The position numbers and the translations under genes are program-made. From assembly GCA_028710895.1 (NCBI GenBank), contig JAQTTH010000004.1:124001-188000 (forward strand): a stretch of DNA of 64,000 nt, read 5' to 3'. The notes below the pieces were generated by a model. It was not told where the DNA came from. It did not search any database and saw only the letters and a program-made list of their open reading frames with translations. Of this stretch, positions 1 to 8,494 are shown piece after piece (position 1 is the first letter of the stretch; the number at the start of each line of letters is the position of its first letter). This stretch comes from Paludibacter sp. (GTDB taxonomy: Bacteria; Bacteroidota; Bacteroidia; Bacteroidales; Paludibacteraceae).

Positions 1-996
1 CAGGAAGCCGTTATTCACCTCTTCAAAGTTGCATCGAGCCTCGACTCTATGGTGTTGGGTGAATATCAGATACAAGGTCAGGTTCGGGATGCTTATTTTG
101 CAGCTCAGGAGAATAAATCGACCAATGGGCTGCTGAACAAAGTATTTCAAACAGCTATTCAAATTGGTAAAAAGGTACGTTCCGAAACTAAAATCGGCGA
201 CGGCTCGGTATCGGTTGCTACACTGGCTGTGGACGTAATCAAACAGATTCTGGAAGATCAGAAAGATGTGAACATACTGCTGTTGGGTGCCGGAAAAATT
301 TCGAATCTAACAGCTAACTACCTCAAACAACAATTTGAGAATAGCAATATCACCTTTGCCAATCGCTCAGGAGCAACTCAGCTTGCCGAACGACTCAGTG
401 CTAAAACCATTGAATACTCGCAACGCTTTGCTGCTATTTTGGAAAATGATGTGATAATTGCCTCAACCAGCGCACCCAACTACATTATTTGCCGACACGA
501 AATAAGCCTGATGGAAGAGCAGTTACAGGGCAAAACACGCATTTTTATCGATCTTTCTATCCCCCGAAACATCGACCCCGAAATCAATAAAATTGAGAAT
601 TGCTTTGTTTATTCCATCGACGACATCAACAAAATGATTGATTCGAACCTTGATAAACGAACCCTCGAAGTGTCGAAAGCAGAACAAATCATTCAGGATA
701 TTTCGGAAGACTATTTCGAATGGTACTCCAAACAATTCATTATGCCGGTGATGGCCGAAATTAAAAAAGGACTTGTAGTACTAAAACAAAGTACCCTGGA
801 ATTATACGAACCATTTACCAATAAGCTTGATGAAGATCAACAAGAGGAACTGAATAAATTGATGGATTCGTACTCCAACCGAATTATCCGCGTAATCATG
901 TCGAACCTTCGAAAGGCAAGTACCCGCGAAGAAATGATTTCTATCACTAAAACATTAAAAGATTCATTTTCGATAGACATTCCAGAACATGAGTAA
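1..996 (+). CDS. hemA: Glutamyl-tRNA reductase, 5'-truncated by window edge
   Basis: Reduces glutamyl-tRNA(Glu) to glutamate-1-semialdehyde with NADPH, the first committed step of C5 heme synthesis. The reading frame is open from base 1; 331 residues are visible and roughly 85-110 N-terminal residues, including the catalytic Cys region, lie outside. The visible part opens with the family motif HLFKVASSLDSMVLGE. A Rossmann nucleotide-binding stretch LLLGAGKISNL follows, and then the helical dimerisation tail. An internal ATG at 49 is not the start because conserved sequence precedes it. The stop overlaps hemC by 8 bases, which implies translational coupling. Identification is firm; only the N-terminus is unseen. 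Confidence 0.96.
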   Translation, partial: QEAVIHLFKVASSLDSMVLGEYQIQGQVRDAYFAAQENKSTNGLLNKVFQTAIQIGKKVRSETKIGDGSVSVATLAVDVIKQILEDQKDVNILLLGAGKISNLTANYLKQQFENSNITFANRSGATQLAERLSAKTIEYSQRFAAILENDVIIASTSAPNYIICRHEISLMEEQLQGKTRIFIDLSIPRNIDPEINKIENCFVYSIDDINKMIDSNLDKRTLEVSKAEQIIQDISEDYFEWYSKQFIMPVMAEIKKGLVVLKQSTLELYEPFTNKLDEDQQEELNKLMDSYSNRIIRVIMSNLRKASTREEMISITKTLKDSFSIDIPEHE

Positions 997-1909
997 GAAA
1001 TACATTGTTGCTACCCGTCCGAGTTTACTGGCTTACACGCAAACCGAGCAAACTGTAAACCTGCTCAGAGCGCAAAACCCCGACTGCGAATATGAAATTC
1101 TAAAATTCAGTACGCATGGCGACAAGGTTACCGATAAGCCACTAACAGCTTTTGGTGGAACGGGTGTGTTTGTAAAGGAGCTTGAGAATGCCATTTTGGA
1201 AGGTAAAGCCGATTTTGCTATTCACAGTCTGAAAGATGTGCCGAGCATTCAGCCCGACGAATTGGTTTTGGCTGCTTTTCCACAACGCGAAAACCCCTGC
1301 GACGTGGTTCTTACCCGCGACGGAAAGTTGCTGAGCGATCTTGACGAAAACTGTGTTATTGGCACCGGGAGTCCACGCCGCATTGTGCAAATTGCTACGG
1401 TGCAACCAACTGCTCAGTTTAAAGAAATCCGTGGAAATATAGATACCCGCCTTCAGAAACTGGAAGATGGACAGTACGATGCCATTGTGCTGGCTGCTGC
1501 CGGACTAAACCGTTTGGGTAAATCCATTCAATCAAGTTCAATACTTCCGACCGAAGTTTGCTTGCCTGCAATTGGTCAGGGAGCCATTGCGATCGAATGC
1601 CGCAAAGACGATGCGGAAACCATTCAGATGCTTCGTTCGATAAATCATACCGAAACTGAAATTGCTATCACTGCCGAGCGGAGCTTTATGCTCACAGTTG
1701 GGGGTGGTTGTAAGTTTCCGTTGGCCGCTTACGGAACTATTTCAGGCAATACGCTTCATCTTGAGGCTATGACCGGCGATCATAAAACCTATAAAATGGT
1801 TCGCTTGTCCGAAGACTCCACTATTGATAAAGCAGAGGAACTTGGCAGGTCGCTTGCCGCGAAAATCATTGCGGCTGCGGCCGAAAACGGAATTATGCTG
1901 CAACCATGA
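989..1909 (+). CDS. hemC: Hydroxymethylbilane synthase (porphobilinogen deaminase)
   Basis: Polymerises four porphobilinogen units into hydroxymethylbilane. The 306-residue length is normal for the family. The Cys that carries the dipyrromethane cofactor is C241 in the motif GGGCKFPLAAYG. The substrate-binding motifs HSLKDVP, GTGSPRR and RGNIDTRL are intact. The start overlaps the end of hemA by 8 bases and the stop overlaps hemD through ATGA, so the gene sits inside the coupled heme operon. One difference from many family members is the N-terminal VATRPSLLA in place of the more common IGTRxSxLA; the arginine and serine are kept. Confidence 0.97.
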   Translation: MSKKYIVATRPSLLAYTQTEQTVNLLRAQNPDCEYEILKFSTHGDKVTDKPLTAFGGTGVFVKELENAILEGKADFAIHSLKDVPSIQPDELVLAAFPQRENPCDVVLTRDGKLLSDLDENCVIGTGSPRRIVQIATVQPTAQFKEIRGNIDTRLQKLEDGQYDAIVLAAAGLNRLGKSIQSSSILPTEVCLPAIGQGAIAIECRKDDAETIQMLRSINHTETEIAITAERSFMLTVGGGCKFPLAAYGTISGNTLHLEAMTGDHKTYKMVRLSEDSTIDKAEELGRSLAAKIIAAAAENGIMLQP

Positions 1910-2679
1910 AACAGCCGTTGGAAAACAAACTCATTATCTCCACCCGACCACTTTCGGACGATGACTCAATCAAGTCTGCATTAATTGGGAAAGGAGCTGT
2001 TGTGTTGGATTTTCCAATGATAAAAATAGTTACAAATGAATTAAATACCGAAATCCGGACTGCTCTGGCGAACATAAGCTCCTACAATTGGTTATTATTT
2101 ACAAGCAAAAATGGCGTGGATAGTTTCTTTCGGTTACTGCAAAATAATCAATCAGAAAAGCCTGTTGAACTACCTAAAATTGCTGTAATTGGCAAAACTA
2201 CGGCCAGCGAAGTAGTAAAGAACGGGTTTCAACCGGCATTCGTTTCAGCCGGAAATACGTCGGAAGACTTTATTGCCGAATTGCAACAGAAACTTACGCT
2301 CAACGATAAACTCCTGCTGGCTTTGGGCGAACTGGCCGATGCAAAGTTTGAAAATGCATTGGCTGCAACAGCCACACTGACGCGAATAAACGTATATAAA
2401 ACGATAGAGACACAGATAAATTCTGCTGAAATCATTCAATGTATCAAGCGCGATGCGTACGATTTACTTGTTTTCACCAGCCCTTCGGGTTTCAGAAACT
2501 TTGTAAAGGTGATGAACGAAAACGACTGCAGAAATAACTTCAGAATAGCCTGCATTGGCAAGACAACTGAAAGAGAGGTCTTAAAGCAGGGCTACACTCC
2601 ACTGATTGTTTCAGCAAAATCAAGTGGAGATTTTTTTTCGAATGAAATAGAAAACTATTTTATAAAATACACACATTAA
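1906..2679 (+). CDS. hemD: Uroporphyrinogen-III synthase
   Basis: Cyclises and inverts ring D of hydroxymethylbilane to give uroporphyrinogen III. The family is poorly conserved. Visible features are the N-terminal ISTRPL and two similar alpha/beta halves. The first half contains LLFTSKNGVDSFF and AVIGKTTASEV; the second contains LLVFTSPSGFRNF and ACIGKTTEREV. These paired motifs are the HemD signature. Length is 257 residues, as expected. The ATG overlaps the hemC stop by 4 bases, and hemB starts 11 bases after the stop. Confidence 0.94.
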   Translation: MKQPLENKLIISTRPLSDDDSIKSALIGKGAVVLDFPMIKIVTNELNTEIRTALANISSYNWLLFTSKNGVDSFFRLLQNNQSEKPVELPKIAVIGKTTASEVVKNGFQPAFVSAGNTSEDFIAELQQKLTLNDKLLLALGELADAKFENALAATATLTRINVYKTIETQINSAEIIQCIKRDAYDLLVFTSPSGFRNFVKVMNENDCRNNFRIACIGKTTEREVLKQGYTPLIVSAKSSGDFFSNEIENYFIKYTH

Positions 2680-2690
2680 ATTTCAAGATT

Positions 2691-3671
2691 ATGGCATTTC
2701 CAGTAACAAGACTTCGCAGATTAAGGATGAACCCTATTTTACTTGACATGGTTTCCGAAACCACCGTTTCGGTAAATGACTTAGTAATGCCTTTGTTCGT
2801 TTGTCCGGGTGAAAATGTAAATAATCCTATCAGTTCCATGCCGGGTAACTCGCAGTTATCTATCGATTTATTGGTAGAAGAATGCGGCGAGATATTGGCC
2901 TTGGGCGTAAAATCAGTTTTGCTGTTCGGAATTCCCGAAAGCAAGGACGAAACAGGTGCTGTGGCTTGTACACACAATAGCATTGTGCAAAAAGCCATCA
3001 GAGCATTGAAAGAAAAATATGGCAAGGAATTATTGATTATTGCCGATGTTTGCAACTGCGAATATACCACGCACGGACATTGCGGAACCATAGTAAACGG
3101 CGAAGTGGACAATGACCTGACACTGGAAACACTGGCGGCTCAGTCCTTGTCGTTGGCCGAAGCCGGTGCGGATATTATTGCACCAAGCGATATGATGGAT
3201 GGTCGGGTGCAAAAAATCAGAAAAACGCTGGACGATAATGGATTTCAGAATACGCCTATCATGGCTTATTCGGCAAAATATGCGTCGGCCTTTTACGGTC
3301 CGTTCCGCGAAGCAGCCGAATCGGCTCCAAAGTTTGGTAACCGCCGAAGTTATCAAATGAATCCGGCTAACTCCGACGAAGCCATGCGCGAAATTGAGCA
3401 GGACATTGAAGAAGGAGCAGACATTGTGATGGTGAAACCTGCCATGAGCTACCTGGATATTATCCGCCGGACGAAAGATACATTCAATATCCCGATTGCA
3501 GCGTATAATGTGAGCGGTGAGTTTTCGATGGTAAAAGCTGCCGGAGCTAACGGTTGGGTGGACGAAGAGCGCATTATGATGGAAATTATTACGTCTATAA
3601 AAAGAGCCGGTGCCGATATTATTATCACCTATTTTGCGAAAGACGTAGCAAAGTTTTTAAGTAACCACTGA
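2691..3671 (+). CDS. hemB: Porphobilinogen synthase (delta-aminolevulinate dehydratase)
   Basis: Condenses two 5-aminolevulinate molecules into porphobilinogen. The 326-residue length is typical. The two active-site lysines are K196 (YSAKYASAFYGPFR) and K249 (MVKPAMSYLD). The metal loop holds C121, C123 and C131 in CNCEYTTHGHC, the zinc-dependent type. It lies 11 bases after hemD. Its TGA stop (3669-3671) falls inside the left arm of an intergenic inverted repeat (3664-3789), so the last codons come from that repeat. Confidence 0.97.
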   Translation: MAFPVTRLRRLRMNPILLDMVSETTVSVNDLVMPLFVCPGENVNNPISSMPGNSQLSIDLLVEECGEILALGVKSVLLFGIPESKDETGAVACTHNSIVQKAIRALKEKYGKELLIIADVCNCEYTTHGHCGTIVNGEVDNDLTLETLAAQSLSLAEAGADIIAPSDMMDGRVQKIRKTLDDNGFQNTPIMAYSAKYASAFYGPFREAAESAPKFGNRRSYQMNPANSDEAMREIEQDIEEGADIVMVKPAMSYLDIIRRTKDTFNIPIAAYNVSGEFSMVKAAGANGWVDEERIMMEIITSIKRAGADIIITYFAKDVAKFLSNH

Positions 3672-3789
3672 GGCACTAAATGCACTCAGACACACAAAGA
3701 AATTTCTTGTGTATTTAGATTTTAAGCGGTAAAACAAATAAAAATGAATTAAACTTAGTGCAATTCAATGTTCTAAGTGCCTTAGTGGT
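3664..3789. repeat. 126-bp inverted-repeat unit between hemB and hemL
   Basis: The arms 3664-3677 (accactgaggcact) and 3776-3789 (agtgccttagtggt) are reverse complements with one mismatch over 14 bases. Between them is an imperfect hairpin around cacaaagaaatttcttgtg and further degenerate cactgag/ttagtgc words. The left arm overlaps the hemB stop codon and the right arm ends 7 bases before the likely hemL ATG. No ORF is inside. It resembles a gene-less relative of the unit at 38285-38869, sharing a TAACCAC end. A MITE-like element or a transcript-end structure are both possible. Confidence 0.6.
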
Positions 3790-3796
3790 AAAAAAA

Positions 3797-5083
3797 ATGA
3801 ATACAGAAAAAAGTAAATCAGCATATAAAAAAGCCTGCGAGATAATTCCCGGAGGTGTAAATTCACCGGTAAGAGCATTCAAAAGTGTAGGGGGCGATCC
3901 AATTCTTATCAGTAGCGGTAAGGGTTCCAGAATTACCGATATCGACGGAAACGTGTATATCGATTATGTTTGCTCGTGGGGTCCGCTCATTTTGGGACAT
4001 GCTTACGAACCAATTATTGAAACCATTAAGCAAACAGCTGAGCGAGGTACCAGTTACGGTGCTCCTACTTTGTTGGAAACCGAAATGGCTGAATTGATTG
4101 TGAGCATGGTGCCTTCTATCGAAATGGTTCGCATGGTGAATTCGGGAACGGAAGCTACCATGAGTGCTATCCGCTTAGCTCGTGGTTATACCGGACGAAG
4201 CAAAATTGTAAAGTTTGCCGGTTGCTATCATGGTCACGGCGACAGCTTTTTGATTAAAGCCGGTTCGGGAGCCATTACCCTGGGTTTACCCGATAGTCCC
4301 GGTGTGACTGAAAGTACAGCTAAAGATACCTTGATTGCTGAGTATAATGACCTGGCTTCAGTAGAAGAATTGTTTGCTAAATGTGGAAACGAAATTGCGG
4401 CTATCATTGTTGAACCGGTTGCGGCTAATATGGGTGTTGTGCTTCCCGCTAAGGGATTTTTGGAAGGCTTGCGACGCATTGCTACCGAGAATAACGCTGT
4501 GCTGATTTTCGACGAAGTAATTACCGGTTTCCGTTTGGCAAAAGGTGGCGCGCAGGAATATTTTGGTGTTATGCCCGATTTGACTACTATGGGAAAAATT
4601 ATTGGTGGCGGTTTGCCCGTTGGAGCTTACGGTGGTAAAAAAGAAATTATGAGTATGCTGGCCCCGCTCGGACCGGTTTATCAGGCAGGAACATTGTCAG
4701 GTAATCCGTTGGCTATGGCTGCCGGAATTGCTATGCTTAAGGAATTGAACAAACCGGGCTTTTACGCCGAACTGGAACGTAAAGCAGCCAAAATGGAAGA
4801 AGGATTGAAAGAGAATCTGGCCAAAACCGGTCACAAAGCGGTGATAAACCGGGTTGGTTCTTTAATGACTTTGTTCTTCAATGATTCGGAAAAAATAGAA
4901 TCGTTCGACGATGTAATGAAATCGGACGGTGAGAAATATGCACGCTATTTCAGAATGGCGCTCAACGCAGGAATTTATTTGGCTCCGTCGCAGTTCGAAG
5001 CTGCATTTGTTTCCAATGCCCACAGCGATGAGGACATTGAAATAACCCTAAAAGCCAGCTTATTGGCTCTACAACAACTTTAA
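3797..5083 (+). CDS. hemL: Glutamate-1-semialdehyde 2,1-aminomutase
   Basis: A PLP enzyme that converts glutamate-1-semialdehyde to 5-aminolevulinate. The PLP lysine is K267 in [18 protein letters not shown]. The N-terminus carries [11 protein letters not shown] and a conserved GCYHGHGD follows, both diagnostic of GSA aminomutase as against other class III aminotransferases. I chose ATG 3797, which gives 428 residues, the usual family length. An in-frame GTG at 3758 would add 13 residues encoded by the flanking repeat, with no family counterpart. No clear Shine-Dalgarno is seen, only an A run directly after the repeat arm. Confidence 0.96.
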   Translation: MNTEKSKSAYKKACEIIPGGVNSPVRAFKSVGGDPILISSGKGSRITDIDGNVYIDYVCSWGPLILGHAYEPIIETIKQTAERGTSYGAPTLLETEMAELIVSMVPSIEMVRMVNSGTEATMSAIRLARGYTGRSKIVKFAGCYHGHGDSFLIKAGSGAITLGLPDSPGVTESTAKDTLIAEYNDLASVEELFAKCGNEIAAIIVEPVAANMGVVLPAKGFLEGLRRIATENNAVLIFDEVITGFRLAKGGAQEYFGVMPDLTTMGKIIGGGLPVGAYGGKKEIMSMLAPLGPVYQAGTLSGNPLAMAAGIAMLKELNKPGFYAELERKAAKMEEGLKENLAKTGHKAVINRVGSLMTLFFNDSEKIESFDDVMKSDGEKYARYFRMALNAGIYLAPSQFEAAFVSNAHSDEDIEITLKASLLALQQL

Positions 5084-5092
5084 AAACAGAAA

Positions 5093-6130
5093 ATGTCTAA
5101 TTCAATATTCCGGGACACCATTCTCGGCAAAAAAACAGAAAGACCACCGGTTTGGTTTATGCGTCAGGCCGGACGTGTTTTGCCTTCGTACCTTAAACTT
5201 CGCGAGAAGCATAGTTTCCGCGAATTGATGCTCGACCCGGAACTTACCGCTGAAGTAACTTTGCTTCCGGTAAACGATTTGGGTGTGGATGCAGCTATCC
5301 TTTTCTCCGATATTCTGGTTATCCCTGAGGCAATGGGTATGGATCTGAGTTTTACCGACAAAGGACCTGTGTTTGAAAATCCGTTACACAAGATCAATGA
5401 TAAACTTGCTGCGCTAAAACCCGATTCGTCGAAATTAGAGCATATTTATAAAGCCATTGATGTAATCAAAGGCCGGAAACCTGCTGATGTAGCATTGATT
5501 GGTTTTTGTGGTGCTCCGTTTACCACTTTTTGCTATATGGTGGAAGGTAACAGCACGAAACACGATTTTGCACAGGCAATCAACTTGTTTTATAACGATC
5601 CGAAAACAACGGCTCAAATCTTTGAAAAGATTACCGAACTTTCGATTGAATATGCTACCACACAGGCTGCACATGGTATTGACACGTTCCAGTTGTTCGA
5701 AACGCATGCCGGATTAATTCCGTCGGAATTGTACATTGAGCGCGTTTTGCCTTATGTGAAACGCATTACCAATGCCGTAAGGGAAAAGAACGTGCCGGTT
5801 ATCTTTTTCCCAAAAGGATTGGGAAATGGTATGGCGAAAGTGAACTTTGACATTGCCGATTTTGTTAGCATTGATTGGCAATTCTCTATGACCGAAGCAC
5901 GCCGCATTATCGATAGCAAAGTAGGACTTCAGGGCAACCTGGATCCACGTTTGTTCACAATAAAAGATCAATCGATTATCGAAGCCGAGTTGAATAAATT
6001 CCTTCCGTTTGGCAAGGAAAATCAAAACTGGATTTTCAACACCGGTCATGGTTTATCGCCCGATAACTCAAAAGATAATGTTCAGTTTGTAATAGACTGG
6101 ATAAAGAAAACTAACTGGAACAGAGACTGA
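5093..6130 (+). CDS. hemE: Uroporphyrinogen decarboxylase
   Basis: Removes four carboxyl groups from uroporphyrinogen III to give coproporphyrinogen III. Length is 345 residues. The N-terminal signature PPVWFMRQAGRVLPSY contains the substrate-binding arginines. Further family motifs are the ILFSDILVIPEAMG segment, with its catalytic aspartate, GFCGAPFTTFCYMVEG, and NTGHGLSPDN near the C-terminus. It begins 9 bases after hemL, within the same operon. The stop is followed at once by an AT-rich word repeat (6131-6166). Confidence 0.97.
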   Translation: MSNSIFRDTILGKKTERPPVWFMRQAGRVLPSYLKLREKHSFRELMLDPELTAEVTLLPVNDLGVDAAILFSDILVIPEAMGMDLSFTDKGPVFENPLHKINDKLAALKPDSSKLEHIYKAIDVIKGRKPADVALIGFCGAPFTTFCYMVEGNSTKHDFAQAINLFYNDPKTTAQIFEKITELSIEYATTQAAHGIDTFQLFETHAGLIPSELYIERVLPYVKRITNAVREKNVPVIFFPKGLGNGMAKVNFDIADFVSIDWQFSMTEARRIIDSKVGLQGNLDPRLFTIKDQSIIEAELNKFLPFGKENQNWIFNTGHGLSPDNSKDNVQFVIDWIKKTNWNRD

Positions 6131-6166
6131 TTAATTCATAATTGATAATTCACAATTCATAATTAA
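6131..6166. repeat. AT-rich word repeat (aattcataattgataattcac type)
   Basis: The hemE-hemN spacer is built from repeats of aattcataatt, gataattcac and aattcataatt. It begins immediately after the hemE stop. The same words occur at 17021-17052 and, inverted, at 17136-17169. The sequence is roughly self-complementary. It may be a dispersed intergenic repeat or an RNA structure within the operon. Confidence 0.5.
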
Positions 6167-6191
6167 AAGGTCTAAAACGCTTAACAAAAAC

Positions 6192-7565
6192 ATGCAAATA
6201 TCATCGTCATTTTTAGACAAATACAATAAGCCGGGACCTCGCTACACAAGCTATCCGCCCGCAACGAGCTTTCACACCGGATTCGATAACCAACAGTATG
6301 TGGATGCCCTCGAGAAATCGAACAACGACAAGCCCGAGAGCATTTCGGTGTATATTCATATTCCGTTTTGTCCGCAACTTTGTTTCTTTTGCGGTTGCAA
6401 CACCACGCTTTCAAAAAGCAATCAGACTATTCGTCGGTACATCGATGCTGTGTTGAAAGAAATGGATACTGTTTTTCAGCATCTCGACAAGTCGCGCAAG
6501 GTTTCACAGATACATTTTGGTGGTGGAACGCCTAATTCCATTCAGCTTTTTTACCTCGAAGAAATTGTAGATAAAATCAAGGCTACGTTTGCTTTTACCG
6601 ATAATCCCGAAATTGCCATCGAGTGTAGTCCGGCCTATTTGCAATTGGAGCATATCGACCATTTGGCAAAAATAGGCTTTAATCGCATCAGTCTTGGAAT
6701 TCAGGACTTCAATAAAGATGTGCTTGATGCCATTAATCGCAGACCTTCGAAGTTGCCGATTGAAGATGTAATAGCACGCATCAAGCAAAACAATATCAAA
6801 GAAAATATCGACCTTGTTTACGGTCTTCCGCTTCAAACTGTTGAAAGTTTCAAGGGCAATATTGAGCGCATTCTGGCTTTGCAGCCCGACCGCGTTGTGA
6901 CATTCTCGTATGCTCACGTTCCGTGGGTAAAAGAGGCCCAAAAGAACCTGGAAAAATACCATTTGCCTGATGCTGATGAGAAGATTCATATGTTGGAAGC
7001 CGGTTATAACTTATTGACAGAAAACGGCTACAATGCCATTGGCATGGATCATTATGCCAAACCGGACGATGAATTATTCCTGGCCAGTAAAGCCAAAACA
7101 TTGCACCGTAATTTTCAGGGATATTGTACCCGCCAGACTACCGGACAGGTTTATGCGTTCGGAACGTCGGGTATTTCGCAGTTGTGGAGTGCTTACAGCC
7201 AAAACGAGAAGAACCTGAACGCCTACATGGATATGGTTGAGAAAGACGGATTGGCAGTTGTTCGAGGATACTCGATGTCGGCTCAGGAAACGATTATCCG
7301 TGAAGCTATCAACGAAATTATGTGTAACGGTCGGTTAGATTTGAATGAAATTGCACTGCGGTTGGATACCCAAATTGATGTCATTAAGCAAGAACTCGAA
7401 TATAATCCTGCCAAATTGCAGGAGTTTATTGATGACAAATTGCTGACTCTCGACAACGATGTGATTCAGGTAAGTGGAGATGGAATGATGGTTGTCCGCA
7501 ATATTGCCATGGTTTTCGATCCACTGCTGAAAGTGGAAGAAAACAAATTCTCCAAAACAGTATGA
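6192..7565 (+). CDS. hemN: Oxygen-independent coproporphyrinogen III dehydrogenase
   Basis: A radical-SAM enzyme that oxidatively decarboxylates coproporphyrinogen III to protoporphyrinogen IX without oxygen. The iron-sulfur cluster cysteines are C60, C64 and C67 in CPQLCFFCGC, with the HemN-specific C69 after them. The N-terminal NKPGPRYTSYPP motif separates true HemN from the chaperone HemW. Also visible are HFGGGTPN, the SAM-binding glycine motif, and a C-terminal HemN domain with EAINEIMCNGRLDL. Length is 457 residues. It overlaps hemH by 4 bases. Confidence 0.97.
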   Translation: MQISSSFLDKYNKPGPRYTSYPPATSFHTGFDNQQYVDALEKSNNDKPESISVYIHIPFCPQLCFFCGCNTTLSKSNQTIRRYIDAVLKEMDTVFQHLDKSRKVSQIHFGGGTPNSIQLFYLEEIVDKIKATFAFTDNPEIAIECSPAYLQLEHIDHLAKIGFNRISLGIQDFNKDVLDAINRRPSKLPIEDVIARIKQNNIKENIDLVYGLPLQTVESFKGNIERILALQPDRVVTFSYAHVPWVKEAQKNLEKYHLPDADEKIHMLEAGYNLLTENGYNAIGMDHYAKPDDELFLASKAKTLHRNFQGYCTRQTTGQVYAFGTSGISQLWSAYSQNEKNLNAYMDMVEKDGLAVVRGYSMSAQETIIREAINEIMCNGRLDLNEIALRLDTQIDVIKQELEYNPAKLQEFIDDKLLTLDNDVIQVSGDGMMVVRNIAMVFDPLLKVEENKFSKTV

Positions 7566-8494
7566 CGGGAATTTTGCTTATAAACATGGGGTCGCCCGTG
7601 TGCCGGTGCGATATGAAAACGTTTTTGAACAATATGTTTAACGACAAAGCCATACTGCCGATGCCGTCAATTCCGCGTAAACTGGTAGCTAAAATTATCA
7701 GTACAACGCGTTACAAAGGCTCGTGGGATAAATATAAGCTCATTGGTGGCTCGCCGCTGATGAAGTCCATGGACGAGATTAAAGAAGCATTGGCAGCCGA
7801 GCTTGGTAGCGATTACTATGTGAGCAATGCTTATTCATACAGTACGCCAAGTGTGGCGCAGGGTGTACAATTGCAATACAATCAGGGAATTCGTGAAATG
7901 ATTGCCATTCCGGTGTATCCGCAATACAGCATTTCCACCAGCGAAAGCGTGATTACCGACTTGCGGAATGCCAACAAATCGTTCAAAGATATGAATATCC
8001 GCATTGCCGGAAGTTTCTACAACGATCCGAATTACATCGAATACTGGACTGGGCAGATTCAAAAGTCGATAGAAGAGAAGAAACTCACGAAACCGCATTT
8101 GCTTTTCAGCGGTCATGCCATTCCGGAATACCTGATACAAAAGGGCGACACCTATGTGCAGGAAATCTCCGAATCGGCTCGTTTGATTTCCAAAAAACTT
8201 GGGTTGACGCATGATATTTCGTTCCAATCGAAAATTGGCCGTGTAAAATGGGTTGGGCCTGATACCAAAGATAAATTGAAAGAGCTGGCACAACAAGGAA
8301 TATCTGAAATCCTGATAATTCCCATTAGTTTTATCAATGAGAACCTGGAAACGTTGTACGATTTGGATGTGGAGATTGTGCCTTACGGACGAAACGAGTT
8401 GGGTCTCAAAAACCTGCACCGATCAAATATCCCCAAAAATATAAAACCGCTGGTTGAAACATTTAAAGCCGCGATTCAAAAAATAGAATTATGA
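7562..8494 (+). CDS. hemH: Ferrochelatase
   Basis: Inserts Fe(II) into the porphyrin ring. At 310 residues it is of normal bacterial length. Visible family features are GILLINMGSP at the N-terminus, RYKGSWDKYKLIGGSPL, YPQYSISTSES, the catalytic histidine in LLFSGHAIPEYL, and the glutamate region IIPISFINENLETLYDLD. It is translationally coupled to hemN (4-base overlap) and hemG (4-base overlap). Given hemG next door, the substrate is most likely protoporphyrin IX and not coproporphyrin III. The N-terminal CRCD insertion (residues about 14-17) looks unusual. Confidence 0.95.
   Translation: MTGILLINMGSPVCRCDMKTFLNNMFNDKAILPMPSIPRKLVAKIISTTRYKGSWDKYKLIGGSPLMKSMDEIKEALAAELGSDYYVSNAYSYSTPSVAQGVQLQYNQGIREMIAIPVYPQYSISTSESVITDLRNANKSFKDMNIRIAGSFYNDPNYIEYWTGQIQKSIEEKKLTKPHLLFSGHAIPEYLIQKGDTYVQEISESARLISKKLGLTHDISFQSKIGRVKWVGPDTKDKLKELAQQGISEILIIPISFINENLETLYDLDVEIVPYGRNELGLKNLHRSNIPKNIKPLVETFKAAIQKIEL

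Noticed and set aside
3758-3796. GTG start extending hemL by 13 residues
   Set aside because: The extra residues come from the inverted-repeat arm and have no family counterpart; ATG 3797 gives the normal 428 residues.
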